From Alphaproteobacteria bacterium (GTDB lineage Bacteria; Pseudomonadota; Alphaproteobacteria; JAAXGF01), in the NCBI GenBank assembly GCA_012267605.1, contig JAAXGF010000012.1, positions 1 to 5,366 of the forward strand: a DNA stretch of 5,366 bases. Reading direction: 5' to 3'. This document shows positions 1 through 5,366 of the stretch, piece after piece (the first letter of the stretch is position 1; each line of letters begins with the position of its first letter). A program made the position numbers and the translations under genes. The notes beneath the pieces were generated by a model. The model was not told where the DNA came from. It saw only the letters and a list, made by a program, of their open reading frames with translations, and made no database searches.

Positions 1-573
1 GCCCATCTCGCCCTGCCTCGACACCGATTCAGCCGGAATTTTCTGCAACATTGAGGCTAACTTGACTTCACCGCCGTCGGCTTTGGTGATCCACCAAGCA
101 CGTTTCTCTTTGGGCTTCGCTTCGGAACTAACACCCCAGCGTAAAAAAGCTGGCACCTCCCCTGCATCGGACCTGAATTGCAATAGGCTCTTGAGTTCCG
201 AACTGTGCGTCCTCTTGTAGGCCTTTTCAATCTGTCCCCAAAAATCATTGTACTTACGGCGGTTGTTCCCATTCCGTTCCTCCCGTTTCTTCTCGGACAT
301 GGGTTGCTCAGGATTTGTGTCCAATCCGAACACAGCCGTAATGCCGTCCGCTAGGAACTCGGCCACCCCGCCAGCCACTTTCGGGCGTGTTGTCTGTGGG
401 CAGTTGAATTCCTTGCCTCGGTTCTTTTCTCCTTCAGTTTCCACTGGCCCTTGCCCGATCAGATTCCCGTCGCCGTCCAAAGTAATAATCCATCGCACGG
501 CCTTGGACTTGAATGCCAAATTGTCGAGGAGCTTGCGGGAAACCGCAAAGTCGTTTAAACACTGCAACAGCAT
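1..573 (-). CDS. cas8c: Type I-C Cascade large subunit Cas8c (Csd1), N-terminal part
   Basis: The reading frame runs open from the ATG at 573 to the window edge: 191 codons, with no stop. The family is usually about 550-600 residues, so roughly the first third is present. The start MLLQCLNDFA followed by RWIITLDGDGNLIG matches the typical Csd1 opening (a short helix, then a strand with an L-D-x-D-G-x-L turn). Further on come CPQTTRP, FLADGITAVFGLD and a basic stretch MSEKKREERNGNNRRKY near residues 112-128, then FWGQIEKAY and FLRWGV. In type I-C, Cas8c is the large Cascade subunit that helps recognise the PAM and bind the non-target strand; this is family knowledge. The start is supported by a GAGGAG ribosome binding site six bases upstream. 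It lies two bases after the cas5c stop, so it is surely in the same operon. The protein is too short for an ORF caller that requires a stop, but the frame is clean. The C-terminal domain cannot be judged. Confidence 0.93.
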   Translation of the reverse strand, partial: MLLQCLNDFAVSRKLLDNLAFKSKAVRWIITLDGDGNLIGQGPVETEGEKNRGKEFNCPQTTRPKVAGGVAEFLADGITAVFGLDTNPEQPMSEKKREERNGNNRRKYNDFWGQIEKAYKRTHSSELKSLLQFRSDAGEVPAFLRWGVSSEAKPKEKRAWWITKADGGEVKLASMLQKIPAESVSRQGEMG

Positions 574-575
574 GA

Positions 576-1376
576 TCAGCTCCTCAGTGGCTCGAGGATT
601 TCGATTTCATCGGGATGACAAACCAAAGTGGAATCTTTGAGTCTGGCGTGGAAGAAACAAGCCCTGGGTTGGGCCAATTCACCGATAAATCGCGGGGTAT
701 TCTTCGGTTTAGATCCCAGTTCATCGAGACGCTTCCAGCGAAAACCCTGGGTGCGGGCCGCTGGTGAAAAAACGTCATAGAGCATCAAACCCAATTCTTC
801 CTCGGGTTGCCGCCAGTTAGTACCCAGTTCGGCGGTTCGCTCTTGCATAATGGCCTGGGGGTCATCCACCCATTCAAAATCCGCCGCGAATTCACGCATC
901 CCCAGCGAGGGTCTGTGGAAGCACTTGCCCTGCTGGGCGCGGCGCTTGAACTCAGCGAAATACTTCATTTGAGAGTCTGCCATACCATTCGTCAAATGCG
1001 TGGTGCGCAGTTCAGCACTAATTATGTATTCCACCTCGCGGAGCGCCAACATATTGCGTTGTGTGCCGTCGGGCGCGCCGCCCCCGGCCTTGATGGCCGA
1101 GAAATTTTCCGGCTTTGTCATCCATTGACTGGCGTTGCGTATACTGATGACGGATTGCACTTCATTGCGTCGAATCGAAGTCCATCGGCCCCGACGAACC
1201 AGCCGGATAGCGGCGACATGATAACAGAGTTGTGGCTCCCAGAAGACGGCTTCCAATATCCCGCGGGCAGCGGATGGCGTCATCACCGGATAGCTGACGC
1301 GCTCCACTTTCATTTCAGGACGAGTGAAACAGGCCCAGTCACCCCAAACTCTCAGATGCACATAGTAGTCTTTCAT
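576..1376 (-). CDS. cas5c: Type I-C Cas5c, pre-crRNA endoribonuclease and Cascade subunit
   Basis: The protein is 266 residues. In type I-C systems, which lack Cas6, Cas5c cuts pre-crRNA at the repeat hairpin and stays on the 5' handle as a Cascade subunit. Visible family signatures are LRVWGDWACFTRPEMKVER (residues 8-26), TPSAARGILEAVFWEP (33-48, the helix after the first RAMP strand), SIRRNEV (67-73), ALREVEYIISAE (111-122), and KCFHRPSLGMREFAADF (151-167), the glycine-rich loop region. The frame is open upstream to 1481, but the extra 35 residues there are only cas3 read in another frame. The ATG at 1376 is chosen because family homology starts there, a GAGGA site precedes it by nine bases, and it overlaps the cas3 stop as ATGA. 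Compared with characterised Cas5c proteins, the active-site tyrosine position appears to be F45 and the Lys-His pair appears to be K138-Y139. That comparison is from memory and needs an alignment. Identity is very secure; catalytic competence is less so. Confidence 0.96.
   Translation of the reverse strand: MKDYYVHLRVWGDWACFTRPEMKVERVSYPVMTPSAARGILEAVFWEPQLCYHVAAIRLVRRGRWTSIRRNEVQSVISIRNASQWMTKPENFSAIKAGGGAPDGTQRNMLALREVEYIISAELRTTHLTNGMADSQMKYFAEFKRRAQQGKCFHRPSLGMREFAADFEWVDDPQAIMQERTAELGTNWRQPEEELGLMLYDVFSPAARTQGFRWKRLDELGSKPKNTPRFIGELAQPRACFFHARLKDSTLVCHPDEIEILEPLRS
580..585 (-). promoter_or_regulatory. Ribosome binding site of cas8c
   Basis: Read on the minus strand, GAGGAG is followed by six bases (CTGATC) and the ATG at 573. 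It lies inside the last codons of cas5c, which fits coupled translation of the two genes and fixes the cas8c start. Confidence 0.8.
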
Positions 1377-3613
1377 AATATGAAGTCCTCTGTCGGACGT
1401 TGGTCGATAACCACGCCGAGATGTTCGTGATAGGCCGCCGTATCCAGTACGCGCAACTCCATACCGGGCAACAGCGGGCAAAGCAGACCCATCGCGTCCA
1501 GCTTCTGGAAGTCCCGCGTTTGCAAATTCACCATAAAGCGCTGAAGGTCGCGTAAATCTTCGCGAAAAAAGCGTGGACCGCTCGTTTGGTTACCCTCTCG
1601 GATCGCGGCTACCTTTTCCATGGCTTTCTTCCTCGGCGCAATCACGGTTTGGGTATCGTCGGAGATTACTTTGGCCTTACGGGCTACTTCACGGAAACGC
1701 AAGGCCTCTCGATCCTCCTGAATAGAGCACTGCCTTCGGTGTTTATGATCTGTGGGAACATATTGAAACAACTCGCTAAAGTAACGACTGAACAGAGACG
1801 GATTTGCAGATAAATCTTCCTTCGACAACTGTTTTATCAACCGTGCTGTAATTTCCGTAGCTACGCGATACACGCCACCAGGTAACTTGGCGTCGGTCGG
1901 TTGAAACACTACTACACGCCCCTTGCCCGACAGAAATCCTTCCCGATTGCACCGTCCTGCTGCCTGTACAATCGAGTCCAGTGGTCCCAATGCGCGGTAG
2001 ACCAATGGAAAATCGATGTCCACCCCGGCCTCGATCACCTGCGTGGCCACTAGCCAGCAACGTTCGTTATTTTCCAGACGTCGTTGCGCCTCCTTCAGAA
2101 CTTCGGCCCGGTGCTCAGCACACATGGCCGAAGAAAGATGCAGCACGCCTTCTTTTCTTTGTCCCCGTAACAGTTTCCACCATTCAACCGCTTGTCTGCG
2201 CGTATTCACTACGCCCAAAATCTGGGGTTTGCTCGTCCATTCTTCGGCCAACTCTGACCAATTGTTGGGTGAAGATCGCACTTCATAAACTACACGCTCC
2301 AATTTTCGGAATAACTCTTCAGGTTGTGATGTGATCTCTTGCACTTCATTTTCGGCAAGACCATTTGGTAGCGATACGCCGCGGCCGAAGGCAGGCTGAG
2401 TTGCAGTAGAAAAAACGAAACTCGTACGATAATGTTCCATAAGGTCTCGCAACACATGCAGAAGTGGATTCAGCAGATGAGAAGGCAGAGTCTGGACCTC
2501 ATCCAGCAATACTACGGAATTTGCAACGTTGTGCAGTTTGCGACACTTGGAAGCTCTATTCGAAAAGAGCGATTCGATGAATTGCACCGAAGTAGTGACG
2601 ATAACCGGGCCATCCCAGTTTTCCGCAGCCAGTTCTTCAGGAATTGGACCTCGTTCTTCCACATCATTCTTTGCTCCCACTGCAGAATGGTGTTCAATCA
2701 CGATACCATCATTCTTTGGATCTAGTATTTTCCGATATTCGGCGGCATTTTGCTCAATGATTGACAAGTAAGGTATCACTACTATGACTCTCTGCATTTC
2801 GTGCCGCCGTGCATGCTCCAGCGCAAATGCCATACCCGAAAGCGTTTTGCCGCCCCCTGTGGGCACGGTCAAGGAAAAGAATCCTCTCGGCTCTGCCGCC
2901 TTGGTCAAGCAATCTTGAAACACGCTGTTGCGCAACATATTCAGTTCGCTTGACGAATTAAATTTGTCCTGGTGCGCTTGCAATCGCTTCAACAATGTTT
3001 CGGGGTCCAGCTTGAGGGGTTGGCGTTCGTGACCCGTTTTGAATTGTTCCGTATCCAGAAAATCCGCATCCACCAAGCAGGAAAATAGCATCCGCACGTA
3101 GAATTCAGTGATTGCTTTGTCTTTTTCAGGATTTGCAAATTCCGGCTCATTCAGTTGATTGGGTATTTTTCCCAATTCCGATTCAAACAATCCTTTTAGA
3201 GGGCTCAGGCAATTCATCGCATCATATTTCTCTCCGCAAACCAACTCCTGCAAATCACTCATGTCATGCAGTCCCGCATGGTGCCCCGCAATCGAAAAAG
3301 CCGGCCCCAGCCATCCTCTTTTGAATGCCAAGGCCGCACCATAAACCGCGTGATGTGTTTCAACCGATGCCGAGCGTTCACCTTCCAAATATTTCTGAAA
3401 TGGCATCCGATATTTGCCTAAGTCATGGAGCAGACCGGCTTGTTGTGCAGCATCGGCAAGCAGTGGCTCGGCAAATTCCCGGGCCTTATCCCCCACATTT
3501 TGTAAATGTTTGGCAAGTGGGTGCCAGCACGAATTATTCGCTGAGTCTTTTGGCTTCGCTTCGGGTGTATGGGCGTAGTAGTTTACGCTTGTCTGTGGTT
3601 CTTCAAGGAGCAA
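1373..3613 (-). CDS. cas3: Type I-C Cas3, fused HD nuclease and superfamily 2 helicase
   Basis: The protein is 746 residues, normal for a fused I-C Cas3. It is recruited by target-bound Cascade, nicks the displaced strand with its HD domain and unwinds and degrades DNA in the 3'-5' direction using ATP. The HD domain covers about residues 10-215: YYAH (12-15), H31, the HD pair H63-D64 in LLHDLGK, HH at 87-88, GHHAG (110-114) and D182/D184 give plausible metal ligands. The helicase has motif I PTGGGKT (251-257), motif Ia VVIPYLSIIEQ (278-288), TTSVQFIESLF (340-350), the DEVQ box (371-374), motif III FSTATQ (401-406), VVNTRRQA (468-475), motif V ATQVIEAGVDIDFP (523-536) and motif VI QAAGRCNREG (550-559). 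A C-terminal domain follows to residue 746. All motifs look intact. The start is TTG at 3613: an in-frame TAG lies at 3640-3638, only two ATT codons and this TTG lie between them, and no ATG occurs before residue 70. The stop overlaps the cas5c start. Confidence 0.97.
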   Translation of the reverse strand: MLLEEPQTSVNYYAHTPEAKPKDSANNSCWHPLAKHLQNVGDKAREFAEPLLADAAQQAGLLHDLGKYRMPFQKYLEGERSASVETHHAVYGAALAFKRGWLGPAFSIAGHHAGLHDMSDLQELVCGEKYDAMNCLSPLKGLFESELGKIPNQLNEPEFANPEKDKAITEFYVRMLFSCLVDADFLDTEQFKTGHERQPLKLDPETLLKRLQAHQDKFNSSSELNMLRNSVFQDCLTKAAEPRGFFSLTVPTGGGKTLSGMAFALEHARRHEMQRVIVVIPYLSIIEQNAAEYRKILDPKNDGIVIEHHSAVGAKNDVEERGPIPEELAAENWDGPVIVTTSVQFIESLFSNRASKCRKLHNVANSVVLLDEVQTLPSHLLNPLLHVLRDLMEHYRTSFVFSTATQPAFGRGVSLPNGLAENEVQEITSQPEELFRKLERVVYEVRSSPNNWSELAEEWTSKPQILGVVNTRRQAVEWWKLLRGQRKEGVLHLSSAMCAEHRAEVLKEAQRRLENNERCWLVATQVIEAGVDIDFPLVYRALGPLDSIVQAAGRCNREGFLSGKGRVVVFQPTDAKLPGGVYRVATEITARLIKQLSKEDLSANPSLFSRYFSELFQYVPTDHKHRRQCSIQEDREALRFREVARKAKVISDDTQTVIAPRKKAMEKVAAIREGNQTSGPRFFREDLRDLQRFMVNLQTRDFQKLDAMGLLCPLLPGMELRVLDTAAYHEHLGVVIDQRPTEDFIL
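1386..1390 (-). promoter_or_regulatory. Ribosome binding site of cas5c
   Basis: GAGGA on the minus strand, nine bases before the ATG at 1376, within the last codons of cas3. It supports the shorter 266-residue start over the in-frame ATG at 1481. Confidence 0.65.
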
Positions 3614-3622
3614 TGCTGGAGA

Positions 3623-3628
3623 CCTTTT
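3623..3628 (-). promoter_or_regulatory. Probable ribosome binding site of cas3
   Basis: AAAAGG on the minus strand, nine bases before the TTG at 3613. It is a moderate match to the Shine-Dalgarno sequence, but it is the only purine-rich site near the start and helps decide for TTG over the two upstream ATT codons. Confidence 0.45.
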
Positions 3629-3652
3629 AATAATTCTCTAAAAATTGTAACA

Positions 3653-3681
3653 AGTATACCTACCTTGTGAAAACGCCTCAA
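3653..3681 (-). promoter_or_regulatory. Sigma70-type promoter of the cas operon
   Basis: On the minus strand a -35 box TTGAGG (3681-3676; four of six consensus bases) is followed by a spacer of exactly 17 bases and a -10 box TATACT (3658-3653; five of six). Transcription would begin near 3646, leaving a leader of about 33 bases before the TTG of cas3. The surrounding DNA is AT-rich, with sampled GC about 33% between 3601 and 3660. The position and spacing fit a promoter for cas3-cas5c-cas8c. This is a sequence match only; no start site is known. Confidence 0.6.
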
Positions 3682-3684
3682 GGT
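3662..3684. promoter_or_regulatory. Inverted repeat over the cas promoter, possible operator
   Basis: ACCTTG (3662-3667) and CAAGGT (3679-3684) form a perfect six-base inverted repeat, centre at 3673, separated by 11 bases. It covers the -35 box and most of the spacer of the predicted cas promoter, where a bound repressor would block RNA polymerase. No regulator gene is visible in the window and a repeat this short can occur by chance. Confidence 0.3.
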
Positions 3685-3826
3685 GTCTGTTGTTCTCATA
3701 CAAACGCCAAGAGCTTCCTCGCTATTCCGGAGTACATGTCCATCTGTACACAATAGTCCGACACGAGGAGTTATTGTCAAATCTCGTATACGGCCTGAAT
3801 TGACAGTAGCTTCAGTTTTTTTCAAC

Positions 3827-3891
3827 AACCCCGCAGTGGTGGGCTGCGACGCGCGTGGTTGCAAGCGTTTCCTAGCCCTAGAGGCGGGGTT
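3827..3891. repeat. Imperfect 65-bp palindrome with three concentric stems
   Basis: On the plus strand, AACCCCGC (3827-3834) pairs with GCGGGGTT (3884-3891), GGGCT (3841-3845) with AGCCC (3874-3878), and ACGC (3849-3852) with GCGT (3865-3868). All three pairs share a centre at about 3859, giving 17 base pairs around a 12-base loop. The outer stem is followed on the minus strand by a run of A, not T, so it is not a normal Rho-independent terminator. It could be a REP-like or mobile-element remnant, a recombination site, or an RNA structure behind the relaxase gene. The sequence alone does not decide. Confidence 0.55.
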
Positions 3892-3908
3892 CCGACAGGA
3901 GCAGGCAA

Positions 3909-5366
3909 TCATAGACCGATACCGCTCTCTACCGGCTTATCGCGATCCATCGTTCGCCCTACTTTCGAACCCGCTCCCGTCTCTTTCACTGGCGCGTCCC
4001 GCGCCGCTCCCCTGATCCCCTCGAGCGCCGATACCCGTTCGCCCGTGGCTGTTTCGAGTTGCTCGCGCAGGGCCCTTGCGTCGTCGGTCACGAGTTCCGC
4101 CCTGTCCCTGGCCCGGCTGATCTCCACGTAGAAGCTCTTCTGCGTGGTGAGGTGAGGATGGTTGGCCTGCATCGCGGCGATCACGTTGTCGACGGTCCGG
4201 CCCTGGAAGGCATGCACGGTCGAGGCCCAGGCATGGTCGAGATGGCGCAGTTGAGGATCGCCCGAGGTCATATCGAGCCTGCGCCCGTCTTCCAGGCGGA
4301 AGGAGACGCGGCCGTTCCCGGCCGAAAGCACTTCGGCCGTACGACTGTTGACGAGGCCTGATCCCTTGTCGTTGCGTGTCCAGCGTATGCGGTCGCCGGC
4401 GCGAAGCTCGATGTCTTCGGCCCGGTAGACCTCGGCGCCGCCACTCCGCCCGGCAATCCGCCCGGGCTTCCATGAAACGCTCCCGCCGTCCTTGCCTTCG
4501 AGCATCACCGTCTGGTTCTTGTGATCCACGCCCGATACGCGGAGTTCGTCGCCCTTCTCGACGCCCAGGCGCTTGTAGGGGCGGTGGAAGGCCACGACAT
4601 CACCCGGGGCGTAGTTCGCCGCGAGCGATTTCTCGGGGTTCGTATAACCGCGCGAGACGAGCCGCTCGCCTTTGAAGGCGGGGCCGCGGATGCCGCCCTC
4701 GCGCGCGAGACGCTCCCTGATATGAGCGTTGATCTTTTGGCGAAGTTCATGACTGGGCGCCATGACGCCGGTGTTCTCTCTCGCCTCGGGGGACAGTTCG
4801 AGCCAGCGCGCCGCCACCGCGCCCGCGATGTTGTCGGCCTTCACTTGCGCGACGTTAGATCCTAGCTTCTCGAATGCGCGGCCGATCTCACCGGCGAGGC
4901 TCGCCTCGACCGCGGCTTTAAGCTCCGGGTCGCGCTGGCGCAGGATATCGTCCATCACAGCGGTCTTCATGCCGGCCTGCTGGAGTTGCGCGAAGGGTTT
5001 GCCGGCGTCGACGGCGCCCAGTTGTTTCTCATCGCCCACCAGCACGACCCTGGGGATGCGCAACGCGCCGGCGACCCGCAGGAGGTCGCGGATCTCGCGC
5101 GTGGAGGCGAGGGACCCTTCGTCCACCACGAGCACCGTCTTGCCGTAGGCCGCACGCATCTGCTTTTCGGCCTTTCTGGTGAGCCGCCCCCCGGCCACGC
5201 CGGCGTTTCGCGCGAGGAAGCGCTGCAGCGTCTCGCTCTCGATCCCGGCCTCGGTCCCGAGCGTCTTCACCGCCGAAGCCGACGGCGCAAGACCCTTGAC
5301 CTCGAACCCGCGTTTTTCAAGCAGAGCGCGGGCGCGGTTCAACATGGTGGTCTTGCCGGTCCCGGC
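3909..5366 (-). CDS. MobF-family conjugative relaxase (TrwC/TraI type), C-terminal helicase part
   Basis: The last 485 codons of a large gene, open to the right edge; the ATG at 5345 is internal because the frame continues upstream as AGTGKTT, the Walker A motif. Motifs in order (numbered from the window edge): Walker A (1-7), Walker B VVDEGS (80-85), motif III GDEKQLGAVDAG (111-122), ILRQRDP (141-147), VMAPSHELRQKIN (201-213), motif V ASTVHAFQGRTVD (381-393) and motif VI FYVEISRARDRAELVTDD (412-429). This is a superfamily 1B RecD-like helicase of the kind fused behind a relaxase domain in TrwC and TraI. In the family, the relaxase nicks oriT and the helicase unwinds the plasmid as it is transferred; the relaxase domain itself lies outside the window. 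Only about 56 residues follow motif VI, so there is no long C-terminal extension as in F TraI; this resembles TrwC more. GC is about 60-75% in sampled lines, well above the cas genes. A stand-alone RecD-like helicase is less likely but possible. Confidence 0.88.
   Translation of the reverse strand, partial: AGTGKTTMLNRARALLEKRGFEVKGLAPSASAVKTLGTEAGIESETLQRFLARNAGVAGGRLTRKAEKQMRAAYGKTVLVVDEGSLASTREIRDLLRVAGALRIPRVVLVGDEKQLGAVDAGKPFAQLQQAGMKTAVMDDILRQRDPELKAAVEASLAGEIGRAFEKLGSNVAQVKADNIAGAVAARWLELSPEARENTGVMAPSHELRQKINAHIRERLAREGGIRGPAFKGERLVSRGYTNPEKSLAANYAPGDVVAFHRPYKRLGVEKGDELRVSGVDHKNQTVMLEGKDGGSVSWKPGRIAGRSGGAEVYRAEDIELRAGDRIRWTRNDKGSGLVNSRTAEVLSAGNGRVSFRLEDGRRLDMTSGDPQLRHLDHAWASTVHAFQGRTVDNVIAAMQANHPHLTTQKSFYVEISRARDRAELVTDDARALREQLETATGERVSALEGIRGAARDAPVKETGAGSKVGRTMDRDKPVESGIGL

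Larger units (their letters stand above)
3614..3908. other. Intergenic region between the relaxase gene and cas3
   Basis: These 295 bases separate the stop of the relaxase from the start of cas3. From the relaxase side they hold a 65-base imperfect palindrome (3827-3891), a TTGACA box (3780-3775) with a dyad GTACA-N8-TGTAC (3732-3749), and then the cas promoter and leader. Composition falls from GC-rich near 3900 to AT-rich near 3640. An open frame of 109 codons spans it on the minus strand (3912-3583) but resembles nothing I recognise. No tRNA, CRISPR repeat or insertion-sequence end was recognised, and neither strand shows a convincing Rho-independent terminator. Confidence 0.7.

Noticed and set aside
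807..1430. A 207-codon plus-strand frame opposite cas5c.
   Set aside because: It is fully covered by the well-supported cas5c gene and shows no family motifs.
1377..1481. In-frame extension of cas5c to an ATG at 1481 (301 residues).
   Set aside because: The extra 35 residues show no family similarity and are cas3 read in another frame; the ATG at 1376 has its own ribosome binding site and is where homology begins.
3827..3891. Palindrome read as an integron attC site.
   Set aside because: It lacks the terminal RYYYAAC and GTTRRRY boxes in the right positions, and no integrase or cassette structure is seen.
3811..3891. Palindrome read as a Rho-independent terminator of the relaxase gene.
   Set aside because: On the minus strand the stem is followed by seven A, not T; on the plus strand the T run lies before the stem.
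3683..4131. Plus-strand open frames across the gap and the end of the relaxase gene.
   Set aside because: They run opposite to a clearly coding relaxase frame, have no recognised domains and no ribosome binding site that stands out.
3937..4473. A 178-codon minus-strand frame inside the relaxase gene.
   Set aside because: It is the arginine-rich shadow frame expected in GC-rich coding DNA; the helicase motifs are all in the other frame.
5343..5345. ATG at 5345 as start of the helicase gene.
   Set aside because: The frame continues upstream with AGTGKTT, the Walker A motif needed by the helicase, so this methionine is internal.
1..5366. CRISPR array.
   Set aside because: No regularly spaced direct repeats of about 30-37 bases were seen; in I-C loci the array normally follows cas2, which is outside the window.

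Overview
The window holds part of a type I-C CRISPR-Cas operon next to the end of a conjugative relaxase gene, all on the minus strand. Reading in the direction of transcription (right to left), the order is: (1) positions 5366-3909, the C-terminal helicase part of a MobF-family (TrwC/TraI-type) conjugative relaxase, whose start lies outside the window; (2) an AT-rich gap of 295 bp with an imperfect 65-bp palindrome and a good sigma70-type promoter; (3) cas3, 3613-1373; (4) cas5c, 1376-576; (5) the first 191 codons of cas8c (csd1), 573-1, cut by the window edge. The order cas3-cas5c-cas8c is the standard start of the I-C operon, so cas7c, cas4, cas1, cas2 and the CRISPR array would be expected to the left of position 1. 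None of these can be seen here.

The relaxase and the proteobacterial style of the genes suggest a Gram-negative bacterium and a conjugative plasmid or integrative conjugative element. The species cannot be told from the sequence. Base composition changes sharply: sampled 60-base lines of the relaxase are about 60-75% GC, those of cas3 about 40-53%, and the gap next to cas3 falls to about 33%. This suggests that the CRISPR module and the transfer gene have different histories and were joined near 3830-3910.

The three cas genes look like one transcription unit. cas3 and cas5c overlap by four bases (ATGA), and cas5c and cas8c are two bases apart, each with a good ribosome binding site. In the family, Cas5c processes pre-crRNA and holds the 5' handle, Cas8c is the large Cascade subunit, and Cas3 is the nuclease-helicase recruited to degrade the target. 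All cas reading frames look intact. The oddest protein detail is in Cas5c, where two of the three positions linked to RNA cleavage in a characterised homologue appear substituted. I saw no wholly new gene system; the best non-standard signals are the palindrome at the junction, the possible operator over the cas3 promoter, and the Cas5c substitutions.
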